Origin: Lysobacter panacisoli
GTDB lineage: Bacteria > Pseudomonadota > Gammaproteobacteria > Xanthomonadales > Xanthomonadaceae
Assembly (NCBI RefSeq): GCF_009765165.1
Contig: NZ_VLNU01000001.1
Span: 310,001 to 374,000 of the forward strand
DNA length: 64,000 bases
Direction: 5' to 3'
Part shown: positions 34,067 to 44,304 of the stretch, one piece after another
How the letters are laid out: every line of letters begins with the position of its first letter
Numbering within the stretch: the first letter of the stretch is position 1
Notes under the pieces: generated by a model
Databases searched by the model: none
Seen by the model: only the letters and a program-made list of their open reading frames with translations
Told to the model about the DNA's origin: nothing
Program-made: the position numbers and the translations under genes

Positions 34067-34966
34067 ATGCATGCTTCCCGGCGTTCGAACGTTCACTCGC
34101 AACCTTCGGCGAAGTGGTGGCGATGGGTGGCGCTCGCACTCGTACTCAGCGGATGCGCGACGTCGACGCCGACTGCGCGGGCACCGGACGCGGACGCGCC
34201 GCAAGCACCGACCGTGCCCGCGACGGTTCCGGAAATCCGTCCGGGCCTGCTCGCCGGGTATCTGGGGCGCGACCTGCCCGACAGCCTGAAGCTGCTGCCC
34301 GCGCCGCCCGCAACGGGCACGCCCGCGTTCCGCAACGACCAGGCGGTCAGCCGGGCGTCGCAGAAGCTGCGCGGTACGCCGCGGTACGAACTGGCGAAAG
34401 CCGACGCCGACCTCGCCTTCCCGCACACGGCATCGGTGTTCGAGTGCACGCTGGGCGTGCCGGTCACGCAACAGCAGTCTCCGTTCCTCTACCAGCTGTT
34501 GCGCAGGACGATGACCGATGCGGCGCTTGCGACGTATGGCGCGAAGGATCACTACAAGCGCATCCGTCCGTTCGTCCATTACAAGGAAGGCACCTGCCGA
34601 CCCGAGGACGAAGCTTCATTGCGCAAGGACGGCTCCTATCCTTCCGGCCACACGTCCATCGGCTGGACGTGGGCTCTGATCCTCACCGAACTCGCCCCCG
34701 ATCGCGCCGACGCTGTGCTCGCACGTGGCCGCGCGTTCGGCGAAAGCCGGCTGGTGTGCAACGCGCACTGGCAGAGCGACATCCTCGAAGGTCGCGCGAC
34801 GGCGGCCGGTGCGGTCGCGAAGCTGCACGCCAATGCGGACTTCCGCGCGGACATGGCGATGGCGGTGAAGGAGATCGCGACGCTGCGCGCCAATGGCGCG
34901 ACACCGGGCGTCGATTGCGCGGCCGAGGCAACGGCGCTGGCGGTGCCGATCCCGGGCGTGCTGTGA
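34067..34966 (+). CDS. Class A non-specific acid phosphatase (PAP2 superfamily), lipoprotein
   Basis: 299 residues. The signal ends in the lipobox LSGC (residues ~27-30). The three phosphatase motifs are intact: KDHYKRIRP (K-x6-RP), GSYPSGHTS (PSGH) and SRLVCNAHWQSD (SR-x5-H-x3-D). These vanadate-dependent-haloperoxidase-like residues define PhoN/PhoC-type enzymes, which release phosphate from many organic esters in the periplasm. The start is fixed by GGAGGAATCACC. Confidence 0.93.
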   Translation: MHASRRSNVHSQPSAKWWRWVALALVLSGCATSTPTARAPDADAPQAPTVPATVPEIRPGLLAGYLGRDLPDSLKLLPAPPATGTPAFRNDQAVSRASQKLRGTPRYELAKADADLAFPHTASVFECTLGVPVTQQQSPFLYQLLRRTMTDAALATYGAKDHYKRIRPFVHYKEGTCRPEDEASLRKDGSYPSGHTSIGWTWALILTELAPDRADAVLARGRAFGESRLVCNAHWQSDILEGRATAAGAVAKLHANADFRADMAMAVKEIATLRANGATPGVDCAAEATALAVPIPGVL

Positions 34967-35002
34967 CGGCGACGGAACGCTCCAGAGTCTGCTCCAAAGA
35001 AA

Positions 35003-35036
35003 ACGCGCCGCCTTCCTTCGTGGATGGCGGCGCGTC
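35003..35036. terminator. Hairpin terminator between phosphatase and S46 genes
   Basis: CGCGCCGCC ... GGCGGCGCG with a T-rich run (TTTTCTTT) on the minus-strand side, so it chiefly terminates the S46 transcript and may also end the phosphatase mRNA. Confidence 0.72.
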
Positions 35037-35086
35037 GGGTTTGCGATCATGGTGTCGTGATCGCTTTCGCAGCGGATTCGAACCGG

Positions 35087-37258
35087 TCAGTTCTTCTCCG
35101 GCACACCCAGTTCCAGCAGCAGCTGCGGCGCCGGATAGACCTCCTGCATGATCCAGCGCATGTAGCGCTGATCGACGGAGATCATGCGGGTCATCGCCGG
35201 ATCGAACACCCAGTTGCTGCTCACCGATTCCCAGTTGCCGTCGAACGCCAGGCCGACCAGCTTGCCTTGCGCGTCGAGCACGGGCGAACCGGAGTTGCCG
35301 CCGGTGATGTCGAGGTCCGACAGGAAATTCACCGGCACCGTCTTCAGCTTCTTGTCGGCGAGGCCGCCGTAGTTCTTCGCGGCGATCGCGTCGAGCAGCA
35401 CCTGCGGCGCCGCGAACGGCTCCTGCCCCGTGGCCTTGGTCGCGACTTCCTCCAGGCGCGTGAACGGCACCTGCTTGCTGCCGTCGGTCTTGGTGTAACC
35501 GATCACCTTGCCGAAGGTGATGCGCAGCGACGAGTTGGCGTCCGGGTAGACGAACTGGCCCTTGCTCTTCTTGTAGTCGGCCACGGCCTGCAGGTAGACC
35601 GGGCGCGCGACCAGCGCATCGCCCGCGCGCGCCTTGCCTTCCTGTTCCAGCTGCAGCACGGTCGGCATCATCGCCACCGCGAACTGCACCGCCGGATCCT
35701 TGCTCTTCTCGAACGTGGCACGGTCGGTCTTCATCAGCGACACGCGTTGTTCGGTGCTGCCGAGCTTGGTCTTCGCCAGCTTGTCGAGCGCGGCGTCGAT
35801 CGCCTTCGCGTCGGTGCCGCCGAGCCACTTGTCGAGCGCGGGCAGGCGCTGCGCGTCGGGCAGCTTCACGTATTCGCGCAGCCAGTACGCCTGCAGGCCG
35901 CGGTCCATCTGCGGCACGTAGCGACGATCCATCTGGCGCATCGCACCTTCGATGGTCGGCAGGTCGCGTTCCTGGTAGCCCTGTTCGCGTTCAGCGTCGG
36001 GCTTGGCGCGTTCGATCGACAGGCGGTACAGCTGCGTCGCCGCGCCGAGCACGCCAGTGCTGCGCAGTTGGCCGAACACGAGGTCGCGTTCGCGATGGAT
36101 GCGTGCGGCTTCGTCCAGTGCGACCAGCTTGGCGTGCGCGCCGAGCGCTTCGTCGCCCTTGCCGCCTTGCTTGCGCAGCCAGTCGAGCACGGCAGCCTCT
36201 TCCGTCTGCTTCTTGCCGGCGGCGTCGATGCGACGGAAGCCTTCGAGCTGGCCGTCGTAGTTCTTCATCGTGTTCTGCCAGCCGCGCACGGTGCTGGCGT
36301 ACTTCACCGCGATGTCGGGGTTCTTCGCGCCTTCGGACTGCACCAGCGCGACCAGCTTCTTGTAATGGCCGCCGACGGTGGGATAGGTCCACGTCGCGGT
36401 CTCGTCGAATTCCTCGGCCAGCGCATACCGCGCGGTGCGACCGGGATAGCCGGCGACCATGACGAAATCGCCCGCATCCAGCGGCTTGTCGGCGACCTTC
36501 AGCCAATGCTTCGGCTGGTACGGCACGTTGTCGGGCGAGTACGCGGCGGGCTTGCCGTCCTTGCCGACATAGGCGCGGTAGAACGAGAAGTCGCCGGTGT
36601 GGCGCGGCCACATCCAGTTGTCGACTTCGCCACCGTAATTGCCGACGCTGCCTGGCGGCGCATAAGCCAGGCGCACGTCCTTGATTTCGAGGTTGCGGAA
36701 CAGGCGATACGTGTTGCCGCCGGAGAAGCTGTAGAGACGGCAGCGGAAACCGGCTTCGCGTTCGCACGAGGCGACCAGTTGCTTCTCGATCTTCTCCAGC
36801 GCCTTCGTGCGGCCGAGCGCATCGGGTGCGCCGTCGATCGCGGCCTTCACCTGCGTCGTCACGTCCTGGATGGTGTCGAGCGCGTAGATACGCGCGTTCG
36901 GGCCGGCGGACACTTCCTGCGCCTGCGTGGCGGCGTTGAAGCCGTCCTTCATCAGGTTGTGCTCAGGCGTGGAATTGAGCTGGATCGCGCCGTACGCGCA
37001 ATGGTGGTTGGTGACCACCAGTCCCTGCGGTGAGACGAAGCTCGCGGTGCATCCGCCCAGCGACACGACCGCCGCCATCGGATCGCCGGTGAGGTTGGCG
37101 AGCTGGTTCGGGCTGAGCTTGAGACCCGCCTTCTTCAGCGGCCCGGCGATTTCCGGCAACTGCTGCGGGACCCACATGCCCTCGCCCGCCCGGGCCATGC
37201 CCGCCATTGCCATCGCACCCAACACTGCTACCGCCAACACCGTATGACGCATGCGCAA
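35087..37258 (-). CDS. S46 family dipeptidyl peptidase (DPP7/DPP11 type), copy 1
   Basis: 723 residues. Signal peptide (MRMRHTVLAVAVLGAMAMAG) then the chymotrypsin-fold S46 enzyme: His in LVVTNHHCAYGA, Asp in GGEVDNWMWPRHTGDF, Ser in [11 protein letters not shown]. The S1-pocket segment reads LAFDGNWESVSS, with Gly where DPP7-type enzymes have Gly and DPP11 has Arg, so hydrophobic P1 preference is inferred. Exported; releases dipeptides from oligopeptides. It is followed on the same strand (upstream) by a second S46 gene. Confidence 0.93.
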   Translation of the reverse strand: MRMRHTVLAVAVLGAMAMAGMARAGEGMWVPQQLPEIAGPLKKAGLKLSPNQLANLTGDPMAAVVSLGGCTASFVSPQGLVVTNHHCAYGAIQLNSTPEHNLMKDGFNAATQAQEVSAGPNARIYALDTIQDVTTQVKAAIDGAPDALGRTKALEKIEKQLVASCEREAGFRCRLYSFSGGNTYRLFRNLEIKDVRLAYAPPGSVGNYGGEVDNWMWPRHTGDFSFYRAYVGKDGKPAAYSPDNVPYQPKHWLKVADKPLDAGDFVMVAGYPGRTARYALAEEFDETATWTYPTVGGHYKKLVALVQSEGAKNPDIAVKYASTVRGWQNTMKNYDGQLEGFRRIDAAGKKQTEEAAVLDWLRKQGGKGDEALGAHAKLVALDEAARIHRERDLVFGQLRSTGVLGAATQLYRLSIERAKPDAEREQGYQERDLPTIEGAMRQMDRRYVPQMDRGLQAYWLREYVKLPDAQRLPALDKWLGGTDAKAIDAALDKLAKTKLGSTEQRVSLMKTDRATFEKSKDPAVQFAVAMMPTVLQLEQEGKARAGDALVARPVYLQAVADYKKSKGQFVYPDANSSLRITFGKVIGYTKTDGSKQVPFTRLEEVATKATGQEPFAAPQVLLDAIAAKNYGGLADKKLKTVPVNFLSDLDITGGNSGSPVLDAQGKLVGLAFDGNWESVSSNWVFDPAMTRMISVDQRYMRWIMQEVYPAPQLLLELGVPEKN

Positions 37259-37420
37259 CCCCTCCCGAGAGTCCAGCGGGCGAGTCTAGCCTGTGCCGCA
37301 AGGGCGCGGCCATGATGCAGTGCACCGTAAGCGGGCGAGCGTGCGCATCGCCCGTTCATGCATCGCGTCGAGCCGATCCCGCACGCCATCGTGCGGGAAT
37401 CGGCAAATGCGGCGTGCGTC

Positions 37421-39586
37421 TCACTCCGCCGGAAGGTTCATTTCCTTCAACAGGTGCGGCGCCGGATAGACCTTGGCGAGCAGCCAGCGCAGGTAGCGCA
37501 TGTCGACGTGGATGGCGCGCTTGTAGCGCGGATCGAACATCCAGCTCGCGCTGACGGCTTCCCAGTTGCTGTCGAAGTTCAGGCCGATGAGCTTGCCCTG
37601 CGCATCGAGCACGGGCGAACCGGAGTTGCCGCCGGTGGTGTCGAGGTTGGTGAGGAAATCCACCGTCTGCGTCTTCAACGAAGGCTCGGCCGTGCTGCCG
37701 AAATCGCCCTTGGCGATGGCGTCGAGCAGCGGCTTGGGTGCGTTGAACGGCTCCTGGCCGGTGTGCTTCTCGACGATGCCCTGCACCGTGGTCAGCGGCG
37801 TGTAGTGCACGCCATCGCGCGGATCCATCGCGCTGATGCGGCCGTAGCTCACGCGCAACGTGGAGTTGGCGTCCGGGTACACCGCACGGCCCTGCGAGTG
37901 ACGGTAGGCGATCAGCGCGCGCATGTATGCCGGACGCAGGCGCAGCAGCTCGCCAGCGCTGGCCTTGGATTCCTCGTCCAGACGCAGCACCGCGGGCAGC
38001 AGCGTCGCAGCGGCCTTGAGCATCGTGTCGCTGGACGATGCCAGCGCGGCGCCGTCGGCCTGCATCGCCGACAAGCGCTGCGCTTCGTCGCCCAGCTTCG
38101 TGCCGGCGTACATCGCGTCGAGCTTCTGCTTCAGCTGCGCCGGCGTGGTGCCGAACACCGCGTCGAATTCCGCGACGTGCTGCGCCGCCGGCAGCGCCTG
38201 GTACTGCGTGACGAGCTCCGTCAGCAGCGCCTTCTCGACGTCCGGCGCGAAACGGCGCTGGACCTGCTTGAGCTGGCCGGTGATCAGTACTTCGTCGCGC
38301 TGCTGGTAGCCGGATTCACGCTGCGCATCGGGCTTGCCGCGTTCGCGCGCGAGGCGTTGTACGGTGAGCGCGGCACGCAGCAGCTGCGTCTGCGACTGGA
38401 TCAGGCCGAGCAGCTGGTCGCGCTCGCGCATCGCGACGCCGGCATCGAGCACCGTCTGTGCGGCGGCGATGTCGGTCTTCGTCGTCGCGGCGTCGGGCTG
38501 CTTTTCGAGCCACGCGAACATCGCCGTCTCGTCGTCGCGACGCACGCGCACCGCATCGCTGCGACGCAGGCCGTCGAGTTCGCCCTGCGCGCGCTTGAGC
38601 GTGTTCTTCAGGCCGCGCACCTGGTTGGCGTAGCTCACGCGCGCGGCTTCGTCCTTCGCCGCGGTGCCTTCGATCACGTCGATCATGCGCTGGAACACCG
38701 CCACGCGCGACGGCAGCTGCCAGTCGATCTGGTTGGCGAATTCCGAGGCCATGCGATGGCGGAACGTCACGCCGGGATAGCCGGCGAGCATCGCGTAGTC
38801 GCCTTCCTTCACGTTGCGCGTGGACACCTGCAGGTGCGCCGGCGGCACGTAGGGCACGTTGTCGGGCGAATAGTCGGCGGGCTTGCCGTCCTTGCCGACG
38901 TAGGCGCGCAGCAGGGTGAAATCGCCCGCGTGGCGCGGCCACACGAAGTTGTCGACTTCGCCGCCGTAGTTGCCGATGTCGTTCGGCGGCGCGTAGACCA
39001 GACGCACGTCGCGCAGTTCGAGCTGGCGCACGAGGTAGAAATCGGTGCCGTAGTACATGTTGGCGACGCTGCAGCGATAGCCCGCATCGCGCTCGCATTC
39101 GGCGACCGCGGCCTTGGTCGCGACATCGACCGCGTCGTAGTACTCGCGGCCCTGCTTGCCGGCGGTGCCGGCGAGGATGCGGTCGGTGATGCGGTCGAAC
39201 CCGGTGGTCACCAGCACGCGGTAGTCGGGATTGGCCGGCAGCTCGCCGGCGCGGTCGGCGGCGATGTAGCCGTCCTGGATCAGGTCGCGCCCCGGCTTGG
39301 AGTTGTACTGGATCACGCCGAACGCGACATGGTGATTGGTCAGCACCAGGCCGTCCTTCGACACGAACGCGCCGCTGGCGCCGCCGACCTTCACCACCGC
39401 ATTCATCGGCGGCTTCGCCAGCTCGGCCAGGTCGCGCGCCTGGCCCTTGAAGCCCGCGGCCTTCAGCTGCCTGGCGATGTCCGGCAGCTGGGAGGGCATC
39501 CACATGCCCTCGTCGGCATGGGCGACGCCGGCCAGGGCCAGCGAGAGGGGCAGGACGAACAGACGGCGGCGCATGGTGGCTCGCAT
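37421..39586 (-). CDS. S46 family dipeptidyl peptidase, copy 2
   Basis: 721 residues from [20 protein letters not shown], a signal peptide; the frame extends to 39652, but the upstream part is not signal-like. Catalytic His is in [12 protein letters not shown], Asp in [16 protein letters not shown], Ser in [19 protein letters not shown]. The S1 segment reads [12 protein letters not shown], with Ser where copy 1 has Gly, so substrate preference may differ. The cysteine after the catalytic His in copy 1 is Val here. 162 bp separate the two genes, an ancient tandem duplication. Confidence 0.92.
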   Translation of the reverse strand: MRATMRRRLFVLPLSLALAGVAHADEGMWMPSQLPDIARQLKAAGFKGQARDLAELAKPPMNAVVKVGGASGAFVSKDGLVLTNHHVAFGVIQYNSKPGRDLIQDGYIAADRAGELPANPDYRVLVTTGFDRITDRILAGTAGKQGREYYDAVDVATKAAVAECERDAGYRCSVANMYYGTDFYLVRQLELRDVRLVYAPPNDIGNYGGEVDNFVWPRHAGDFTLLRAYVGKDGKPADYSPDNVPYVPPAHLQVSTRNVKEGDYAMLAGYPGVTFRHRMASEFANQIDWQLPSRVAVFQRMIDVIEGTAAKDEAARVSYANQVRGLKNTLKRAQGELDGLRRSDAVRVRRDDETAMFAWLEKQPDAATTKTDIAAAQTVLDAGVAMRERDQLLGLIQSQTQLLRAALTVQRLARERGKPDAQRESGYQQRDEVLITGQLKQVQRRFAPDVEKALLTELVTQYQALPAAQHVAEFDAVFGTTPAQLKQKLDAMYAGTKLGDEAQRLSAMQADGAALASSSDTMLKAAATLLPAVLRLDEESKASAGELLRLRPAYMRALIAYRHSQGRAVYPDANSTLRVSYGRISAMDPRDGVHYTPLTTVQGIVEKHTGQEPFNAPKPLLDAIAKGDFGSTAEPSLKTQTVDFLTNLDTTGGNSGSPVLDAQGKLIGLNFDSNWEAVSASWMFDPRYKRAIHVDMRYLRWLLAKVYPAPHLLKEMNLPAE

Positions 39587-39741
39587 GGGTTTCCAGTGGT
39601 TCCGGCACGGCGGGAGCCGGCGACGATAGGCGAAGCCGCCTGCCCTCGGCAAACCCGATGCCCGGCCGGACCGGGGCCGCGACGTATAATTCCGCTCCCG
39701 CTCTCCTCACTCAGAGGCCGCCGCGCGCGGCCCAATCCCAC

Positions 39742-40776
39742 ATGACGCAAACGATGAAAGCACTGGTCAAGCGCGAAGCCGGCAAGGGCATCTGGATGGA
39801 AGAAGTCCCGGTCCCCGCGCCCGGTCCGAACGAGGTGCTGATCAAGCTGGAGAAGACCGCGATCTGCGGCACCGACCTGCACATCTACCTGTGGGACGAA
39901 TGGAGCCAGCGCACGATCAAGCCCGGCCTGGTGATCGGGCATGAGTTCGTCGGCCGCGTGGTCGAACTCGGCGCCGGCGTGACCGGCTACAAGATCGGCC
40001 AGCGCGTCTCCGCCGAAGGCCACATCGTCTGCGGCCACTGCCGGAACTGCCGCGCCGGTCGCCAGCACTTGTGCCCGAACACCGTCGGCATCGGCGTGAA
40101 CCGCGCCGGCGCGTTCGCCGAGTACATCGTGATGCCGGCCAGCAACCTGTGGCCGATCCCGGACCAGATCCCGTCCGAGCTCGCCGCGTTCTTCGATCCC
40201 TACGGCAACGCCGCGCACTGCGCGCTGGAGTTCGACGTGGTCGGCGAGGACGTGCTGATCACCGGCGCCGGCCCGATCGGCATCATCGCCGCGGGCATCT
40301 GCAAGCACATCGGTGCACGCAACGTGGTGGTCACCGACGTCAACGACTTCCGCCTCAAGCTCGCCGCCGACATGGGCGCCACGCGCGTGGTCAACGTCGC
40401 CAACACCTCGCTCAAGGACGTGATGGCCGACCTGCACATGGAAGGCTTCGACGTCGGCCTGGAAATGAGCGGCAACCCGCGCGCGTTCAACGACATGCTC
40501 GACTGCATGTACCACGGCGGCAAGATCGCGATGCTCGGCATCATGCCCAAGGGCGCCGGCGCCGACTGGGACAAGATCATCTTCAAGGGCCTCACCATCC
40601 ACGGCATGTACGGCCGCAAGATGTACGAGACCTGGTACAAGATGACGCAGCTCGTGCTCAGCGGTTTCCCGCTCGGCAAGGTGCTCACCCACCAGTTGCC
40701 GATCGATTCGTTCCAGGAAGGCTTCGAGCTGATGGAATCGGGCAAGGCCGGCAAGGTCGTGCTGAGCTGGAACTGA
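39742..40776 (+). CDS. tdh: L-threonine 3-dehydrogenase
   Basis: NAD+-dependent oxidation of L-threonine to 2-amino-3-ketobutyrate. 344 residues, zinc MDR family: catalytic-zinc Cys in [23 protein letters not shown], structural-zinc cysteines in [15 protein letters not shown], and Rossmann [10 protein letters not shown]. The sequence is close to E. coli Tdh throughout. The product is the substrate of Kbl, encoded downstream on the same strand after an oppositely oriented gene. MKALVKRE at 39754 is an alternative start. Confidence 0.97.
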   Translation: MTQTMKALVKREAGKGIWMEEVPVPAPGPNEVLIKLEKTAICGTDLHIYLWDEWSQRTIKPGLVIGHEFVGRVVELGAGVTGYKIGQRVSAEGHIVCGHCRNCRAGRQHLCPNTVGIGVNRAGAFAEYIVMPASNLWPIPDQIPSELAAFFDPYGNAAHCALEFDVVGEDVLITGAGPIGIIAAGICKHIGARNVVVTDVNDFRLKLAADMGATRVVNVANTSLKDVMADLHMEGFDVGLEMSGNPRAFNDMLDCMYHGGKIAMLGIMPKGAGADWDKIIFKGLTIHGMYGRKMYETWYKMTQLVLSGFPLGKVLTHQLPIDSFQEGFELMESGKAGKVVLSWN

Positions 40777-40792
40777 GGTTCGATTCGTAAGC

Positions 40793-40896
40793 TGTCATCC
40801 CCGCGAAGGCGGGGATCCAGCGTGCAGCATCGATTCCGGCCTCCGGAGGGCGTGATGCTCCGGACGGCTGGATTCCCGCCTTCGCGGGAATGACGA
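40793..40896. repeat. Inverted repeat of TGTCATCCCCGCGAAGGCGGGGATCCAG type
   Basis: The left arm GTCATCCCCGCGAAGGCGGG and the right arm CCCGCCTTCGCGGGAATGAC enclose about 60 bp with an internal palindrome (GGCCTCCGGAGGGCG). It sits between the convergent tdh and membrane-protein genes, a usual site for such extragenic repeats; it may also act as a bidirectional terminator. Confidence 0.85.
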
Positions 40897-40899
40897 ACA

Positions 40900-41580
40900 C
40901 TACCGACTCAACCCCACCCGCTCACCCCACCAGCGCCACGCCAGCACCGCGAACATCGCGGTGAGCCACAGGCCCAGGTGCCATTCGAGCAGGTTTTCCC
41001 AGCGATCCAGCAGCGCTGGATCGTCCAGTGCGTAGCGCAGTGCGACGCTCGCCAGCCCCAGCGCCATGAACCCCAGTGCGACGACCAGCAGCGGCACGTA
41101 CGCGCGATCGCGCACCGGTGGTCGCGAGAGCACACGCAGCACCGACAGCAGCGCGAGATAGGTCAGGCCGAAATACAGGTTGATGCCGTAGCGGCGCATC
41201 GCCTCATAGGCGCGACCCTCCGTGCCGAGAAACGTCGCGTACATCGCCAGGAACACCGCCGCCGCGAGCCCGAGCCACGGCAGCACGCGCATCGCCGCGC
41301 CCGTTTCGCGGCGCAGCCATAGCGTCGCCGCGAGCCAGCACAGCGCCTGCACCGTCGCGCACGGCAGCATGACCATGCGGAACAGGTGGTTGCCCACGCC
41401 GTAGCGCGCGGCGCGGCTGATCGAGACGCAGCCGTCCCAGTAGAGATTGCACGACGGGATCAGCCCGTCGCGCAGCGACAGCCACCACGCCAGGTGCCCG
41501 ACCACGAACGGCATCGCCGCCGCCAGCAAGGGCAGCGGCCACAACGGCACGGACAGGCGCGAGGGTCCATTCGCGGTCAT
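40900..41580 (-). CDS. Multi-pass membrane protein, Frag1/DRAM/Sfk1-like
   Basis: 226 residues with about six hydrophobic segments (PLPLLAAAMPFVVGHLAWWL, ATVQALCWLAATLWL, LGLAAAVFLAMYATFLG, LYFGLTYLALLSVL, VPLLVVALGFMALGLASVAL, WLTAMFAVLAWRWW). The loop CNLYWDGCVSISRAARYG after the first helix is typical of the Frag1/DRAM/Sfk1 family. Function in bacteria is unknown. Confidence 0.75.
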   Translation of the reverse strand: MTANGPSRLSVPLWPLPLLAAAMPFVVGHLAWWLSLRDGLIPSCNLYWDGCVSISRAARYGVGNHLFRMVMLPCATVQALCWLAATLWLRRETGAAMRVLPWLGLAAAVFLAMYATFLGTEGRAYEAMRRYGINLYFGLTYLALLSVLRVLSRPPVRDRAYVPLLVVALGFMALGLASVALRYALDDPALLDRWENLLEWHLGLWLTAMFAVLAWRWWGERVGLSR

Positions 41581-41686
41581 GGCCGGATGCTAGGCGATCG
41601 CGACGGCGCGCGCGTCAACGCGCCAGACCCGGCGCCGTGCAGCCGGTAAACTGCGCAACTGCCGCAACGTCCCGACGGAACCCGCC

Positions 41687-42892
41687 ATGACCGCTCCCGC
41701 TTCCCTCACCGCCCGCTACGCGGAAGAACTCGACACCATCCGCGCGCAGGGCCTGTTCAAGGCCGAGCGCATCATCACCAGCCCGCAGTCGGCGGAGATC
41801 ACGCTGGAAGACGGTCGGACCGTGCTGAACTTCTGCGCCAACAACTACCTCGGGCTGGCGGACCATCCCGACGTGATCGCCGCCGCGAAGGAAGCGCTGG
41901 ACACGCACGGCTTCGGCATGGCCTCGGTGCGCTTCATCTGTGGCACGCAGGATCTGCACAAGCAGCTGGAAAAGACCATCGCCGATTTCTTCGGCACCGA
42001 AGACACGATCCTCTACGCCGCGTGCTTCGACGCGAACGGCGGCCTGTTCGAACCGTTGCTCGGCGAGCAGGACGCGATCATCTCCGACGCGCTCAACCAC
42101 GCGTCGATCATCGACGGCGTGCGCCTGTGCAAGGCCAAGCGCTACCGCTACGCCAACTGCGACATGGCCGACCTGGAGAAGCAGTTGCAGCAGGCCCGCG
42201 CCGACGGCGCGCGCACGATCATGGTCACCAGCGACGGCGTGTTCTCGATGGACGGCTTCATCGCGCCGCTGGACGAAATCACCGCGCTGGCGAAGAAGTA
42301 CGGCGCACTCGTGCACATCGACGAATGCCACGCCACCGGCTTCCTCGGCGCGACCGGTCGCGGCTCGGCCGAAGTGAAGGGCGTGATGGACCGGATCGAC
42401 ATCTTCACCGGCACGCTTGGCAAGGCGATGGGCGGCGCACTCGGCGGCTTCACCACCGCGAAGCGTGAAGTGATCGAGATGCTGCGCCAGCGCTCGCGTC
42501 CGTACCTGTTCTCCAATTCGCTGCCGCCGCACGTGGTGGCCGCGGGCATCAAGGCATTCGAGATGCTTTCCAGCGCGGGCGAACTGCGCGAGCAACTGGC
42601 GCGCAACACCGCGTATTTCCGCGAGCGCATGACCCAGGCCGGCTTCGACGTGAAGCCCGGCGTGCATCCCATCAGCCCGGTGATGCTGTACGACGCGCCG
42701 CTGGCGCAGAAGTTCGCGCAGCGCCTGCTCGAGGAAGGCATCTACGCGATCGGTTTCTTCTATCCGGTGGTGCCGCAGGGACAGGCACGCATCCGCACGC
42801 AGATGTCGGCTGCGCACACGCGCGAGCACCTGGACAAGGCGATCGATGCGTTCGTGCGTATCGGCCGCGAGCTGGGCGTGATCAAGGGCTGA
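41687..42892 (+). CDS. kbl: Glycine C-acetyltransferase (2-amino-3-ketobutyrate CoA ligase)
   Basis: 401 residues, PLP alpha-oxoamine synthase family. Residues include [20 protein letters not shown], the Asp/His block [17 protein letters not shown], and the PLP lysine in [17 protein letters not shown]. It cleaves 2-amino-3-ketobutyrate with CoA to glycine and acetyl-CoA, completing threonine degradation started by Tdh. In E. coli kbl-tdh form an operon; here a minus-strand membrane gene lies between them. Confidence 0.97.
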   Translation: MTAPASLTARYAEELDTIRAQGLFKAERIITSPQSAEITLEDGRTVLNFCANNYLGLADHPDVIAAAKEALDTHGFGMASVRFICGTQDLHKQLEKTIADFFGTEDTILYAACFDANGGLFEPLLGEQDAIISDALNHASIIDGVRLCKAKRYRYANCDMADLEKQLQQARADGARTIMVTSDGVFSMDGFIAPLDEITALAKKYGALVHIDECHATGFLGATGRGSAEVKGVMDRIDIFTGTLGKAMGGALGGFTTAKREVIEMLRQRSRPYLFSNSLPPHVVAAGIKAFEMLSSAGELREQLARNTAYFRERMTQAGFDVKPGVHPISPVMLYDAPLAQKFAQRLLEEGIYAIGFFYPVVPQGQARIRTQMSAAHTREHLDKAIDAFVRIGRELGVIKG

Positions 42893-42916
42893 CCGTCGCC
42901 TCCCGTCGACAGAAAA

Positions 42917-42946
42917 AAGAAGGCCGGTCGAGAGACCGGCCTTCTT
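42917..42946. terminator. Bidirectional terminator after kbl
   Basis: AAGAAGGCCGGTC-GAGA-GACCGGCCTTCTT with T-rich sequence on the plus side and six T on the minus side (the AGAAAAAAG to its left). Serves kbl and the convergent small gene. Confidence 0.88.
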
Positions 42947-42975
42947 CGTTCATGCGTGTCGCGTAGGCGAGGCGA

Positions 42976-43404
42976 TTACTTGCCCTTCGCCTCGGTCGCC
43001 ACCGCGGCACCGCCCTGTGCGGCGGCCGGAGCGGCCTGCGGCGCGCCCTTGGCGACGCGGATGCCGCGCGACTTCATCCAGGCATCGAATTCCTCGGCGG
43101 TCATCTTCTTGCCGTTCTGGTGCATGTTGAAGCGGTACGGCGTGTTGTCGTACTGCGTCTTGGGCTTGTATTCGTTCGGATTGAGGCTGGCCTCTTCCTG
43201 CTTCGGCGCCTCGGCCTTGGCCTCTTCGGCCTTCGGGGCAGCTGCCTTCTTGCCCGCGGCGACCATCTGGCCTGCGTCGAAACGCACCAGCGAATGCTCG
43301 GAGACCTGCGAGCGCTTGCCTTCCACCTTCACTGCCGAACCGCTGTGCGCGGACGCGACAGCCGAAACGAGCAGCAGCGAAACCGCCATCGAAATCTTGA
43401 CCAT
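42976..43404 (-). CDS. Small exported protein with C-terminal TAEEFDAWMK module, paralog A
   Basis: 142 residues from MVKISMAVSLLLVSAVASAH (signal peptide; GGGGGA ribosome-binding site before the ATG). A Lys/Ala/Glu-rich linker leads to the module YKPKTQYDNTPYRFNMHQNG then KKMTAEEFDAWMKSRGIRVA. The same module closes the protein at 44301-44804, so the two are paralogs. I do not recognise a named domain. A secreted or periplasmic role is inferred from the signal peptide only. Confidence 0.78.
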   Translation of the reverse strand: MVKISMAVSLLLVSAVASAHSGSAVKVEGKRSQVSEHSLVRFDAGQMVAAGKKAAAPKAEEAKAEAPKQEEASLNPNEYKPKTQYDNTPYRFNMHQNGKKMTAEEFDAWMKSRGIRVAKGAPQAAPAAAQGGAAVATEAKGK

Positions 43405-43518
43405 GTTGCTTTCCCCCACGACGAAGTTCGCGGCAGTGTAGGCCCCAACGCAGGGTTACGTGCAAGTGAAAGAGTGATTTTCTGCACACTCCTGCATTGT
43501 CGTGCCGATGTCGCGTTT

Positions 43519-44304
43519 TCAGGGGTTTTTATGAATGCGGGACAGCGCCGCGACCTCGACGTCGTCGAGGCGCCGCCACTGCCCCTTGGGCAACTCGCCC
43601 AGGGCGAGCGTTCCCACCGCCACGCGGACCAGTCGCAGCACCGCAAGGTCGAACTCGGCCAACAGCCGGCGGATATGGCGATTACGCCCCTCGTCGAGGA
43701 CGACTTCCAGCCATGCGTTGCGTTCGCCGCTGCGCAGCAGGCGCACGGCACGCGCGCGCAGATACTCGCCTTCGACCTCGACCCCGCGCACCAGGGCTTC
43801 GAGCAACGCCTCGTCGGGCACCGCGTCGACCTGCACGTGGTAGGTCTTGTCGGGACCGGTGTCCGGATCGGTGATCGCGGCGGACCATGCGGGATCGTTG
43901 CTGAACAGGAGAAGGCCCTCGCTGGCCTTGTCGAGTCGCCCTACCGGCGCGATCCACGGCAACCCCGAGCCGTCGAAGCAGCGATACACGGTGTCGCGCC
44001 CGCGTTCGTCCTGGGTGGTCGTCACCAGGCCGCGCGGCTTGTTGAGCATCAGGTACAGGCGTGGCGCTGCATCGAGCTCTCGACCGTCCACGCGCACGCG
44101 CTGGCGTCCCTGGACGATGGGGAATTCAGGATCGCGAACGATGCGGCCGTCGACTTCGACCCGCCCTGCCTCGATCCAGCGTGCCGCCTCGGTGCGCGAG
44201 CACAGCCCCTGTTTGGACAACACGCGTGCAAGCCCATGACGCGGCGCGTTCGACGGCGACGGCGCGCGACCGGGCCTCGGCCCGGGACGCACGGGTCGCG
44301 TCAC
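43519..44304 (-). CDS. Pseudouridine synthase of the RsuA/RluB family
   Basis: 261 residues, GTG start at 44304 overlapping the preceding gene's stop (GTGA). An N-terminal basic tail is followed by an S4 RNA-binding domain (LARVLSKQGLCSRTEAARWI ... GRVEVDGRI) and the catalytic core LYLMLNKPRGLVTTTQD, with the catalytic Asp in PVGRLDKASEGLLLFSND. This matches RluB/RluF/RsuA enzymes that modify rRNA uridines. The exact target is not clear from the motifs. Confidence 0.92.
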   Translation of the reverse strand: MTRPVRPGPRPGRAPSPSNAPRHGLARVLSKQGLCSRTEAARWIEAGRVEVDGRIVRDPEFPIVQGRQRVRVDGRELDAAPRLYLMLNKPRGLVTTTQDERGRDTVYRCFDGSGLPWIAPVGRLDKASEGLLLFSNDPAWSAAITDPDTGPDKTYHVQVDAVPDEALLEALVRGVEVEGEYLRARAVRLLRSGERNAWLEVVLDEGRNRHIRRLLAEFDLAVLRLVRVAVGTLALGELPKGQWRRLDDVEVAALSRIHKNP

